Shown: positions 42,001-50,000, numbered from the stretch's first letter. The stretch is 64,000 nucleotides of DNA from Oegoconia quadripuncta (GCA_949316235.1 OX438755.1:17315151-17379150), one strand, 5' to 3'. The notes: generated by a model from the sequence alone, not told the origin. A program made the numbers and translations.

Positions 42001-45000
42001 CTAGATAGGCTCAACACAGATTATTTAAGAAACAATCGAAATTTTGCAGGTCAAACTCGATATCACGTGTTAACCGTAAAATCTCCGAACACCCTCTCCC
42101 ACATTATTTTTTTAACCGTAGCTATATCTTGATCATGAGAAATATGCAGTAGAAAGTAATATGAACGCAAAAAGAAACCACTTACGCGCATGCGTGTCCA
42201 AATGCGTGACGAGGGCCGCCTTCACTTTGAAGGAGCGATTGCAATAGTCACAGATGAACTCTATGTTGCTGTGCGCCTTCGAGTAATGGCGCTGCAAGGA
42301 ACATTTTTAACTTTAATAAAATAAATAAATATCTTTGCACATACACACAGCGCCATCTAGGTCCACACTTACCAACTAGGCTAGCTTTATGGATACCAGA
42401 TAGTTAATAAACTACACAAATACATGTTCATATTAATTATAAATGCAAACATTTAAACAGTAACACATGTCCGTACTCATTATAAAAGGGTAGTAAGGGT
42501 ACAATTCGAAGTAACCTGTTTTAAGCGAAATATGTAATATTTACGCCTTGTGGATAACGGAGTTGGTTACACAATTGCATGAACATATTAGGCATTGTTT
42601 TTTTTCTTTTTTCTATATCTTTTTGCTAATATATTGACACTAACCAACAGACCGGTCCGTGAGGTATATGCGGCGATGCAACCGGAACATTTGTAAGGTC
42701 GCACACCTTTGTGCATGTTGATGTGCGCTTGGAGCGTCGGATTACTGCAGAACTTGGCCGAGCACTGTTCACAGTTGAAAGGCTTCTCTCCGCTAGAATT
42801 TTACATAACAATGATTTTTAATTGTCCGTCTGGCTAGCTACCACCATGTTATCTCACCATGTTCCGGTTGTTTATGATAAGAGAATTTTTACAGGAATCG
42901 GAAATCCGGGATCGCTGTGGGTAAACACTCCCTAAGATAGAATTTTGGAAAACTCCCATGGGAACGGGAAAAACTAAATTTTCCGTCTTTTATTTCAATT
43001 TATTTCTAGATTCACATGGACAAATTCACAGGAGGAAAGGTAGTATACGATATTATAGTTATTTCTTCATTTGGTGATTGGTTACACCTACTGAGACTAG
43101 TTCTTCACAGAAAATTAACTGGAATTAAAATCAGTACTGTAAACTATTGTTAATGTAGCTTTTGGTCTGGTATTTCTATAGGCTTGTCGTTGGTGAGTGA
43201 CTTACGGTACTTTCTTCTTTTTCTTTTTATCTTTGGGGGTGTGGCAGAGGAATGGTCGGCTGCGGCCTTTATTGCCCACAAACTGCGCACGAGCTCTTAA
43301 CACCACCACAATGTCCGGGGCAGAGCACCGCTTCTCATGCTTGAACAGATTGGTTGTGCTGCAATTGAATGAAATATAATTGTTACAGGGAAACATATTC
43401 GCTCATTTAATTTTATGAACATATCCTATTATTTTCAATACCAAAAATATTTTCCTCAATATCATCTGGCTTCTTCTTTTGCCTACACGAGTTCAATGAA
43501 GGGTCCAATTATGAGTTGGCAAAGTCACATTTTTTCACATAAATAATTGAAAAAATATTTGATTTACATTAAACAGTCCTTAGTTAGAGGAGGCCTATGT
43601 CCGAAGACAAACTGCTGGGGTTACTGATGGAGAAGAAACATGGAGCTGCTAAATTTAAAGATTTTCAATCAATTCAATTTAATAATAATAGTAATTGTAC
43701 TTATAGAAATGTAATTTGTGGAAATTAATTTGTATGAATTTGATTGATATAAGTAAAATTTTAATTTGAAATAATAACAATTTAATTTGAAATAATAATA
43801 ATGTAATTTGAAATAATAGTAATTTAATTTGTAATAATAATAATTTAATTTCCAAGCCATGTATAGCAAAATCGTCTCAGTTTGTTGAGACTCGGCATTC
43901 ACCTCATCTCATACTGCAGTGACACAACATTCCAGAGCAAAATGTGTGTAGATCGCCTCTTCTTTATATTTGCTCCATGAGCCTGCACTAACTACGACTG
44001 GCAGTTGAAAACTGATTAAATGGTTGATGAAAAACTGCACAAACCTTCTAAAATCAACACCACAGGCATAACAAACTAGGTACCGTGGCCCGTGTTTATG
44101 TTGGTAGTGTCTAGAAGCCTCTGGAATTGTTTGTGACAAACTGCCACATTTGACACACCTGGAACGTACATAAAGTATTCATTAAAAATAATGGAATGAT
44201 GATAATAAAACCAGCACTATGGTAAGTGTAATTGATTATATCTGAAAGACATATTCTCAATTACCTAACCAATATGAATTATATTTTATTTGGGAATAGG
44301 TATTTTCGAATTAGATTGCTATGCTGTGAGGAAAATAGGGAACAAAATCGTGAACCATTGGAGCGGCTACTGAGGAATTAAGGGGTAGACGCATTAATAT
44401 TATGCGTAAATCTCTTTTGACGACCGATTGGTGTAGTGGATAGTGACCCTATCAACGAAACCAACGGTTGCGGGTTCGAATCCCGCGAGGGATAAATGTT
44501 TGAGTGATGAATACGAACATTTATTCGCGAGTCTTGGATGTTTATATAAATATTTATGTATGTTTATCCGTTATCTAGTATCCATAGCACAAGCTTTGCT
44601 TAATTTGGGATTAGATGATTGGTGTAAGCGTCCGAAATATTTATTATTATTATTATTTGTTTAAAATAAATAAGAATGGCTTCATACCTACAAGTATATA
44701 ACATAAATTTTACCAATACAAAAATTTACAGTTTGTCAACTTACTCGAACTTGCATTCATTCATAATGAAGTAGTCTTTTGGTGGTGGTGGTGGCTTTAA
44801 ATTCTTCATAATATTGGCTAACTTATTAATAAGTTGATCAGGATTGGTCCTCAGTTTCGGGGACCGTTTTTTCAACTCTGCGACGTACGATTTTCTTTGC
44901 CAAGCCTTTAGCATTGTATGGCGTCGTCCATCACTACTGGTGGTGCCATCACGTCGCCCACGTTTACGCTGCATTTTAACATTATCATCACTATCAAAAT

Positions 45001-45295
45001 TATCATCATCATCGTCGTCATCGTCATCATCTACCTCATAATCTTCATCATTACAGTCCTCATCAATATAATCTTTATCCATACCATCATTATCATCAAT
45101 AGCTTCTTGTTTTATGGTAGTTTCAAAATCTAAATCAATGCGTTGCCCATGTTTTTCCACCATCTCAATAAGTTCAGTAATCTTGTAGTCTTCGTCCATA
45201 ATCTCTTCTTTGATGAACACATCCTGATGGACTGTATCAACATCTTCATTTTCATCACCGACGATAACCACAAGCAAATCATCGTCAGTTGCCAT
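30099..45295 (-). CDS. C2H2 zinc-finger protein (putative transcription factor), eight coding exons
   Basis: Exons 5'-3' on the minus strand: 45295-44745, 44158-44045, 43358-43206, 42792-42645, 42291-42186, 35484-35358, 31557-31488, 30503-30099. Every junction is GT-AG and phases match, giving 557 aa. The first 183 residues are acidic with a ten-Asp run. Seven fingers follow, mostly C-x2-C-x12-H-x3/4-H: 185-206, 213-233 (last ligand Cys, so C2HC), 280-300, 308-329, 336-356, 364-385 and 394-415. Exon junctions cut fingers 2, 4 and 7, and joining them restores exact finger spacing, strong proof of the model. A Lys-rich stretch (KDKKKKKK, near 265-271) precedes finger 3 and may be a nuclear signal. 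The C-terminus is acidic. It is a likely sequence-specific DNA-binding protein; target unknown. Intron 5 contains a full-length LINE and intron 6 a mariner, SINEs and decayed copies of exon 6. Confidence 0.9.
30556..30760. mobile_element. Two SINE family A fragments fused head to head
   Basis: A minus-oriented fragment (30556-30698) meets a plus-oriented one (about 30702-30760) at ...CCAGGCATTTTAAATGTCCG..., forming a hairpin in which GATGGTGGTAGCTAGCC pairs with GGCTAGCTACCACCATC. Both lack the tRNA head. It lies just upstream (5') of the last exon of the zinc-finger gene, in intron 7. Confidence 0.7.
30980..31295 (-). mobile_element. SINE family A, near full-length
   Basis: Minus-strand copy with a tRNA-like head (CTCCGTGTCTCAATGTAAAC), box B GGTTCGATCCC, and the family body down to GCACAACGGGTTAGC at the left. 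It lies in intron 7 of the zinc-finger gene. Confidence 0.85.
31562..31690 (-). mobile_element. SINE family B variant, tail half (interrupted by mariner)
   Basis: Matches the tail side of the 17112-17352 copy (GACATACACACAATGCCATC, GGCTTGTGTTGTGGATACCA). The head half continues at 32936 on the far side of the mariner. Confidence 0.7.
31691..32899 (+). mobile_element. Decayed mariner inserted in a SINE
   Basis: The right terminus (…TTTCATAAGTAAAGACCTAA, ending 32899, followed by TA) matches the inverted repeat of the MITE at 4331-4798. The left terminus is too degraded to place exactly, so 31691 is approximate. Flanking SINE halves show the original target. Confidence 0.65.
31836..32830 (+). 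pseudogene. Mariner transposase pseudogene
   Basis: The reading starts at ATG 31836 (MDTLKIRVIMESEYRSGSNA, an HTH-type N-terminus). It is lost near 32141 by a stop or frame break, resumes in other frames with TCDEKWILFDNRKRSASWLD (first catalytic Asp), and then LLHYNARPHTA and YSPDLAPTDYYFF. In the second catalytic motif the usual HDNARPH reads HYNARPH, so the Asp is replaced by Tyr. Stops, frameshifts and the lost catalytic residue mean it is inactive. Confidence 0.88.
32936..33092 (-). mobile_element. SINE family B variant, head half (interrupted by mariner)
   Basis: Contains box B (GGTTCGAATTCCGC) and the head TTGGTGTAGTGGCACAGATT-like sequence. A small local duplication (CTAAACTTATTAGTAATCTG) is inserted in the head. 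Pairs with 31562-31690. Confidence 0.7.
33190..33422 (+). repeat. Lepidopteran interspersed repeat D (copy 1)
   Basis: Starts AATATTATAAATGCAAAAGT, followed by TGTTGCTCAATCACGGCGAA and GATTTCGATGAAATT, and ends CGCAGGCGAAGTCGAGGGC, GGAAAGCTAGTA. An inverted copy is at 54585-54776. This layout is widespread in moths and butterflies; its superfamily cannot be decided from this sequence. Confidence 0.7.
33465..33900 (+). mobile_element. LINE remnant, C-terminal RT region
   Basis: Translates in pieces to SMSYGILLWGNAANIN, a typical post-RT motif of non-LTR elements, then LQKRAVRAIYQL. Later frame-shifted pieces resemble the fragment at 20.84 kb (SKAGHIVAKAKSVIHSKG-, FFNKVPV). Dead copy. Confidence 0.7.
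33935..34278. mobile_element. MITE family E, copy 1 (344 bp)
   Basis: The left end GATGAGTTTTTTTACCG, AGGAAAAAAATAGGGCAT and TTAGGTAAGTGAAATAG return inverted at the right (TTTCACTTACCTAATATG, CCTATTTTTTCCTTACG). Further copies at 34588-34725 and 60418-60778. Confidence 0.75.
34351..34500 (-). pseudogene. Decayed duplicate of zinc-finger exon 6 (copy a)
   Basis: On the minus strand, 34500-34484 matches exon 6 sequence (CGCCGCCCTGCGCCTGC), and 34393-34351 matches the exon 6 end, its donor and the following intron (ATATGCCCCAAGAAGTACCC). A segment of about 90 bp absent from exon 6 interrupts it and contains a doubled AAGTTTGCCGTATGTCATTA. It cannot be spliced into a finger. Confidence 0.65.
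34588..34725. mobile_element. MITE family E, right-half copy
   Basis: Only the right half survives: ACGATAAAATTAACGCTTTA near the left, then TTTCACTTATCTAATATG and the terminus TTTCCTTACGGTAAAAACAC. Confidence 0.6.
34822..34927 (-). pseudogene. Decayed duplicate of zinc-finger exon 6 (copy b)
   Basis: On the minus strand, 34864-34822 again matches the exon 6 end, donor and intron start (ATATGCCCTAAAAAGTACCC, then AAACCATTCGCTGAAATTAT). The 34865-34927 part matches the extra insert in copy a. Exon 6 coding sequence upstream of that is lost. Confidence 0.6.
35565..35760 (-). mobile_element. LINE 3' UTR fragment (family of 20.84 kb)
   Basis: Inverted match to the 3' UTR of the 20838-21352 fragment, including TATCGCTCATTCACTAGGCA and AACGAGCAAGAAACTC. 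Confidence 0.75.
35770..36102 (+). mobile_element. SINE family A, itself interrupted
   Basis: Head CCTCCGTGGCTCAATGTAAA; box B is eroded. At about 35896-36000 the body is interrupted by a short LINE-like tail (AAAGTCTTTATTTGTTTCCA), and the SINE then resumes at CAGTCTCCCAATTTCGG and ends GTGCAC plus an A-run. Confidence 0.7.
36288..36530 (-). mobile_element. Probable LINE 3' tail
   Basis: Begins GAAAGAAAGAAACATTTTAT, the inverse of a typical AATAAA-containing LINE end, with no coding left. Called from layout only. Confidence 0.3.
36811..40569 (-). CDS. LINE ORF2: endonuclease, reverse transcriptase, RNase H
   Basis: 1,252 codons without interruption. An AP-type endonuclease is at the N-terminus (about 22-240: WNSRSLRPKKHEIL, AETWL, LILGDFNCHHLSWGS, SDHLPI). 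The reverse transcriptase follows (about 440-720: DGIPYSFLVK, SSYRPIALSS, GVFLDISAAYDSV, GLPQGSVLSP, and the catalytic LQYADDLALYI near 670). RNase H is at the C-terminus (about 970-1100: FFTDASK, GEAVGLLEAI, IIFTDSLSCL, NETVDVFAKNA), with all four acidic positions present. A CDCG...DHIFFNC Cys/His motif lies near the end. EN plus RT plus RNase H places it in the I group. The frame opens at 40569, but MDQVIQWNSRS at 40506 is the likelier start. It overlaps ORF1 (44 or 107 nt) in another frame, so reinitiation or frameshifting is probable. Confidence 0.95.
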   Translation of the reverse strand: MTVPHRPTLQPSYQNFFKQLIMDQVIQWNSRSLRPKKHEILHLIDTHAPIVFAIAETWLVPGSRFRVPGYACLRDDRDDGYAGAAILVKSSITFSQINLPPLPSTINAVAVKISDFTVLSIYIPNPNVVHISEIEAIFSCITGSFLILGDFNCHHLSWGSADYNSLGCDLVDLLDAMNICLLNDGSPTRRTPPNQNASAVDLSLCSPNLSSLLSWHVLSSSHASDHLPILISMPRSAMPVRQFSPLLKYRLAKADWDKYALDCDAQCNLIPSVTNDNATVCYEQLVASVTQSADSNIPLKQNYKYKCSPPWWDAECSDMFHNRKEAEDSYRLNMTMTNFLLFKKSIAIAKRFFKKKKKSAWVRFCQNLSPRTPSGLLWKSIRRFRSSYSAPNITSNDYSTWIEDFINNLAPCSAPNFDSLPTPYPAFSSLTRLDDPFSMMELQLVLKHLKDSSPGADGIPYSFLVKAGPSTKSAYLSLINAFFDTGNVPQAWKNQIVIPILKPGKNPSLASSYRPIALSSALGKIMEHLIKNRLDWYVESEGLLSNNQFGFRKGMSTMDSLSILTTDIRLAFSRNEFLVGVFLDISAAYDSVLLPLLRQKMLNLSIPAKLTYFICNLFMDRTVQVRIQSSHQTPRRVWVGLPQGSVLSPILYSLYTYDLDQTVISFCNILQYADDLALYISSISLDDAVRFLNLALSYLEVWLVDHGLSLSVSKSKVVIFTRKRSVPDIDIVYGGQTIPIDKSVKFLGVFLDMKMTGSPHLDYVIKKCELNINVLRCLSGVWWGSHPYAQKLIYNAIVRSVIDYGSFLLEPCSKISLAKLDKIQFKCLRIILGAMRSSPTNALQIEALDAPLYLRRQFLADRYCFRVSQYKHHPLAPKLSLLSSDVPTNKYWSHKSLPRLVISHRKVANLSYPRYQCSISPLYSTCFDALLFLPRIILDFGIQKNTVGADSLFHQILESQWEGWLPFFTDASKLSKNGEVGAAVWLPRYKVLLNFKCPPLSSVFTGEAVGLLEAIKYIQSHKLKKSIIFTDSLSCLQSILSNQFLSQSKFPIILNLKDILYKCFRQNIEIALAWIPSHVGISGNETVDVFAKNAIESGCRDQYHVFSHDLHTMADHDLMESWQANWERTRLVKGRYYSDIQPEIPKRPWFSRFRLADKQSSSVICRLRLGHSCTPLHLNKIRIRDSPICDCGLEEGSTDHIFFNCPNQSVSLYDILPPDIPRPINMKSLLLYTNSTFVNILSKYISTYNIKL
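40463..41935 (-). CDS. LINE ORF1: gag-like RNA-binding protein
   Basis: 490 aa, intact. A Pro/Ser-rich N-terminus is followed by an RRM-like region (about 80-240) and three zinc knuckles near 265-315. The second (CYKCAQSHLGRSC) and third (CLYCSGNHFATDKVC) have all ligands. In the first (CNNCCRFGYVQDQC) the usual His is Tyr. A Pro-rich tail follows. ORF1 proteins coat the element's RNA and act as nucleic-acid chaperones. It starts at ATG 41935, 182 bp after the element's 5' end. Confidence 0.92.
   Translation of the reverse strand: MSEAEPPPKPPDPTRVTSYSQDVFSVEMQDMTQQAPEPGKTEKGKKRVAESEIHTESAKKTNVPPAASVQNVYSHPSLEDCKRYCENDDGPFLVHVFRTEPHPKAGTTINPIQFGQFLVRAGIQKITRQGIKAVGRNRISVEFETHMAANNFVSSSVLTSSKFEAIIPTFNITRMGIVRGVPVEWSMQEFVDAVDLPTGCGLVLKARRLNRKAHRDDGSVEWLPTRTVVLTFSGQTLPSRIFCFHTALLIETYQLPTIQCNNCCRFGYVQDQCRSKPRCYKCAQSHLGRSCSVTPEKATCLYCSGNHFATDKVCPENSRQKAIKSTMSQDNVTYNEAASRFPPVRRPYAEVARALFSPTRPHVQTASPLSPTQSLHTPNPPTTYSYRKTVTIPSRPHPSPSHGYDRAAHQAIISQRNPPSPNNGVAIRSRQGPEPVGENLMELMLSMLINMLKKFNDCSPPSNVAALISELFQTINNGSSHPMEFPESSS
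42316..42500 (-). mobile_element. SINE family B variant, tail part
   Basis: Tail and body of the 17112-17352 type (CACATACACACAGCGCCATC, TTATAAATGCAAACATTTAA, ACACATGTCCGTACTCATTA). The head is eroded. Located in intron 4 of the zinc-finger gene. Confidence 0.65.
43763..43850. repeat. Short AT-rich tandem repeat, unit about 21 bp
   Basis: Four to five units of the form AATTTGAAATAATAATAATT with substitutions, in intron 2 of the zinc-finger gene. Confidence 0.75.
44418..44660 (+). mobile_element. SINE family B, full-length
   Basis: Head TTGGTGTAGTGGATAGTGAC, box B GGTTCGAATCCCGC, body to GATTGGTGTAAGCGTCCGAA, and an (ATT)n tail. Inserted antisense in intron 1 of the zinc-finger gene, close to the end of exon 1. 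Confidence 0.85.
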
Positions 45296-46138
45296 GTCGG
45301 CTAACTTCTCAGTAGACTTCTAAAAATTATTATGTAGGTATTAGGTATATCAATGTGTTGTATTTTAATATAATTGGACTATTTTAAATGATAAATGATA
45401 AATAGATAATAAATAAACACCTCAAGCAAGGGAAAACCGCCATGTACTTTTTTTTTATATCAGTTAAATACTCGGAGGCAAAGGGTGATAAAATTCAGCC
45501 ATAGGCGGCCATGATGGCACAATACCATATCATCCATTCAGCCAACCATCAATATTGCAACTCATGCATTTACATACAAAATTGAATATTTTACTTACAT
45601 GAAATTGCTGGGAATTAACAAAATATTACACTTTGAACACAATTTATGTAAACTTTGGTAAGAATAAAAATTTTCCTTCGCTTCATACGGTTATGTATGT
45701 GGTGTGGTAAGTTACAAGTAGGTACCTCTGAGTACTGAAGTAGGTACGCATCATATGCAGTGTTGCCAGGGCCAATTTGAGAAGATCACGAGAAATAGAC
45801 AAAAATTCAAGTGATTTAGAAAAATATCTGTGGATTTTGAATAAATGAAAAATTGAATTTACGTCTATTTGTTGTTATTTTATCAATAACATTTACACAA
45901 TATAGCTGCTTGGCTACAAAATGAGTAATGCATAAGTAAAGACAACGAATATAGTTAGAATGGTTCTATTGTAGAGTGTTGTGACTTGTGCTCGTACACG
46001 AGAATGTGCTTGGGTTTTGCTTTGTACTTGCTTTAGTATAGTTCATTTTGTAAAAATCGAAACTAAATTCAAAAAATAATATATCGTTTTATTCTCTCCT
46101 CTAGGAGAAGGCAAAGGGATCTAGCCCATAAGAGCCAT
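45296..46138. other. 5' region of the zinc-finger gene (divergent spacer, left half)
   Basis: Upstream of the minus-strand ATG (context CCGACATGG). A possible acceptor (TTTTTAGAAG) just upstream suggests a 5' UTR intron. No core promoter motif can be fixed. Confidence 0.35.
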
Positions 46139-46715
46139 GTCTTATTTCTCTTATTTCTTCAGTTTGCATGTCAGTCTCAGTCAAAACAAGTAATTTGTCG
46201 TATACTTGGCGTATACAGAGTCTAGTCACGGTCAAGTCATTCTTCAGAAAAGTGGCAGAATGCTTTACAAAAGATTTTGGCGGCTTCTTGTGGGAACCCG
46301 AAAGCTCCGTTACGCCTCTGAGCTGAACGTTACGCACTTCAATAATGGTGCAAAATGGTGGTAAATTGCAGCAAACGTTAATGGTGCCGATTCGGTTGCA
46401 CACGAACTAAACTAAAACCAGATTTAGACTGGTGCTGTCACGTTATATTGTTCCAGAGAGAAAAAGCCAGGCCTACTTTAAAATTGGTTTTAGTTTAGTT
46501 TGCGTACAACCGAATCGACACGGGAAGTGTAAAATAAAGTGCGTAACGGAACTTTCGGGTTCCCAAAAGAAGCCGCCAAAATCTTTTGTAAAGCATTCTG
46601 CCACTTTACTGAAGAATGACTTGACCGTGACTAGACTGTATACGCCAAGTATACGACGAATTACTTGTTTTGACTGAGACTGACTTATAAACTGAAGAAA
46701 TAAGAGAAATAAAAT
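46139..46715. mobile_element. Foldback element 3, inverted arms of about 170-185 bp
   Basis: The left arm (about 46142-46325) and right arm (about 46545-46711) are inverted copies: CTTATTTCTCTTATTTCTTC, CAGTCTCAGTCAAAACAAGT, GACTTGACCGTGACTAGACT and AAAAGATTTTGGCGGCTTCT or their inverses occur in both. A different palindromic MITE (46382-46522) occupies the centre. It lies in the spacer between the divergent zinc-finger and CtIP-like genes. Confidence 0.8.
46382..46522. mobile_element. Palindromic MITE (copy 2 of the 15961-16107 family)
   Basis: The left terminus TGGTGCCGATTCGGTTG and inner AACTAAACTAAAACCAG return inverted at the right (TTGGTTTTAGTTTAGTT, CAACCGAATCGACACG). It lies in the loop of foldback element 3. 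Confidence 0.75.
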
Positions 46716-46842
46716 TTTCACTCGAAATTGGCAGTAATGTCCCTCGACAGTGAGGTTGACTGGTTGGCATCCTCAAAAATAAGAAGAAGAAGAAACATGG
46801 ATGATTTATTACTCTATGATCTCATGACCAACGAACCACAGA

Positions 46843-46890
46843 ATGGCTTAATGGTCTAGTAACCAAGCCCAAAAAAAAAAAAAAAAAAAA
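46843..46890 (+). mobile_element. Tiny tRNA-like retroposon with poly(A) and 12-bp target duplication
   Basis: A 28-bp sequence containing AATGGTCTAGTAACC (similar to a tRNA box A) plus about 20 A residues is bracketed by ACGAACCACAGA at 46831-46842 and 46891-46902. This looks like LINE-driven retroposition of a tRNA fragment. Confidence 0.6.
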
Positions 46891-47061
46891 ACGAACCACA
46901 GAGTACTTAATTACCAAAAAGCAATTTAATACAGAGTAGAGGAGAATATACGGTCCACATTATCTGAGTAATCTGTGATATTGATATACAATACGGAAAC
47001 ATACCTTTCAGTTCTGAAGGCTTTCGCTTTGTAAAACGTAAACTTTTGCTAAGTAGGTAAA

Positions 47062-50000
47062 ATGAAGTGTTCGAACGAAATAGCGTGTAATTTTTCAAAG
47101 TTATCTCTTAGCCCGAAAGTTTCAGCACTGGAATCTTCTTTACAACAAAGCTTGGCTAACTTGAAAGGTAATTTTCACGACGAAATACTTTTAATTTATG
47201 GTCGTTATTATTACGCTGCTGTATGTTTGTAGGTTTGCATCTTTATTTTACTATCTTATAAATATCCAACATCAAGATAGAAAATTAACTCATTTAACAT
47301 TTTTTTTCTTTTTTATGCACAACGGGTCAACACTTGACCTCAATCACACCTGATGTTAAGTGAAGATGAGGCCCAAGGTGAATGCGTACTGACTCAGAAA
47401 TCCCCATCCTATTTCGGGAGCTGGCTATCTTATCTCTGACAACCGGAACACAACAATGCTATTAACATTGCTAATTGGCGGCAGATTGAGATAAGATGGT
47501 GGCGGACATTTAAAATGCCTTATACATTGTTGAAGAAATTGACACAACAGTTGGGCTGTAAATAAGGGGGCACTGCAACTGAAATAAAATTTACAATAAT
47601 CTGATAATTTTACATTGCCTTTGAAACTTATTTTTTTTATCAGAACTACCACCCAAATGTGTCCCCTTTAGTGATGCAACGGATCTATGTTTCTGTTTCC
47701 GCAAGTGCGGAAGTTCCACGCGCTTTTCAACATTCGTTTCTGCTTCTGTTTCCGCTATTTTTATAACGGAGATACAATCGGAAGTTTACGACGGCTGAGA
47801 GTTACGCATGCTGGTCTTATATACGAAGAACACCGGAACAGATTGTTAGGTGCAAAAGCGGCCAAATTACTTTTCACTTACCACTACTTAATTTTGAATA
47901 TTAATAAAATGTTCAGTTGCAAAGTTGCAATATTGTTTTCTATAGTAGATTTCTAATATATCTATTTCTAATCTAGATTTGGTGTATGTCATACTTAATA
48001 AAGAAATATTAAATTAGTTTTTTTTTTTCATATTATTTACACTTCCGTTTCTGCTAAAATTTACTTTTGACATCTGTTTCTGTTTCTGCTAAGACACTTC
48101 CATTGCATCACTAGTTCCCTTATCTACACTGGCTATAGTCACTTTCAAAACCAATAGAAATTAGTGTCTGATTTCATTTTCAGATATAGTGTCAGGATTT
48201 GAGCAGCTGTGTATTGAATCGGAAGCTAACAAAACAGAACTTGTTGCACTAAAACAGAAATGTGAGAGGTATGGTTACTCATCTATCTCTTCAGTTTGGC
48301 AGTTCAGGGTAGCATATTTTTTTTTTTATGATTGACTGGGTTCGTGTTTGATCACAATCTCACCTAATGTGGTTGAGAGACAGGCAACGGCAATGGTGTT
48401 CAAAGCTCTGCAATTTAGCAGTCATCGAATTATCATCTATGAGTCTCATGGCACGTCATTCCACAGAATCGAGTGCAGCTAGTTGCTACTTGGCTGATTG
48501 ATATTGATATGGTATTGATTGATCATTGCTACCTGTTAAATATAACGGTAAAGATCTCCTTGTTTAAGGCCCGAGTTCATCAAACACATCTTAACCATTG
48601 ATTACGTAACATATAAGCAGGTAGCACGAAAGTTAGAAGGTAATATTTATAACAAACAATATAACCTCAAATTAGGTAAGTAAATAGGCAATTATGTTAG
48701 GTATCTAAGCCTACATACAGAAAAATAAATAGGTTTTAAAAACTTACCGTTCGCTTGGATATTCCAACTTTCTTTCAATCAAATCAAGCAATTCCAAGGC
48801 ACTACGTTTGTATAAACGGAATCTTGTAATAAACGCTTTCTCATCATATTCCTCGAAATAATTCCGCCATACTTGGAATATACGTGGTGATCGTAAAATC
48901 CTCTCAATATTTTCAAAGTCATCTATTATATCATTTTCCTCAAAGATGTAATTTAAAACGTCTTGCATTTTTATTTTGTTTTGAAACGGATGGACGCACA
49001 ATTTTACTTGACAACTCATTAAACAATGGTTAAACTACCTTGATTGCCTCGTTTAAGTTAAACAGTCGATTACAGCATTTAATCAACGGTTAGTGTATGG
49101 TGAACTCGAAAATATCATTAAACACCCGTTTAAAGTTTGAACGATCGTTTAAAACTTAACCGTATCTCGGTGAACTCGGGTCTAATACTACTACCTACAA
49201 TTTATCTTTCAGTGAGAGGTGTAGTAGTGCTGAGGTTCTGAAGAAAGTTATTGCTGCCAAGGATGATATTATCCAACGTGCTGGTAAGAAAAAGATTGTA
49301 TTACATTTATGAGTAATGACTATCCCATTGCTGCCCGTGACTGCCTGTAGGCGTCGTTACGGGCAACTACTGAGTTGTACAATTATGAACATAGGACATG
49401 AGAGGCAGCAGCGTCAGACTTCTAACAATCACATATCTGGGCAAGTCAGTCAACGCAAAGTGTTGCAATTGTATTTTGGAAATGGCCTTGGTCTAGCAGT
49501 ATAATTAATACAAGGTAGATCAGAAAGATCAATTTAAGTCACCTTATAAATAAGAACCATAATATTTCCATTACAGCCTCAGCTATAACACAATTGAATG
49601 AAACTAAAAACTTTGCAATACTCAAACAAATATTCCAAATTCTTTGTGGGGATATTGTCTTATCACCGCTCAAAAATATTGAAAAGCCTATTACAAAAAG
49701 TGAAAAGAAGGACGAATTTACAACTGCGAAGTGTTTAAGTCCAAAGAAAGAATTATCTAGCTCTCTAGAAGATGTTTCGATTGATGATGAATCCCTGTCA
49801 GAGATTGAAGGAACACCCACTGGGAGGAGAAGTCCGATAATACTGTCTAGAAACCAACGGAGCGTGACATCTGGTAGTTTAACAGACCTCAGAGAGAAGA
49901 AAAAATGTCCCGAAGGATGGTAAGTTTTGCAAATTTTCTAATAACTGATTTTTACGACAAGCAACAGTTCAGTTTTGATATCGCAAGGCTTTATTTTTGG

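Larger units (their letters stand above)
36582..42117 (-). mobile_element. Full-length I-type LINE (5,536 bp) with perfect 13-bp target duplication
   Basis: GTAGCTATATCTT occurs at 36569-36581 and again at 42118-42130, directly bordering the element. The 3' end (left side, since the element is on the minus strand) finishes in a TA-rich tail as in target-primed reverse transcription. The 5' UTR (41936-42117) is followed by two intact ORFs that overlap, and a 3' UTR (36582-36810). It has inserted into intron 5 of the zinc-finger gene, in the same orientation as the gene. Identical flanks and unbroken ORFs point to a young, possibly active copy. A truncated relative is at 51413-51640. Confidence 0.93.

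Noticed and set aside
44741..45133. Plus-strand open frames opposite zinc-finger exon 1
   Set aside because: Antisense shadows of the Asp-rich coding sequence.
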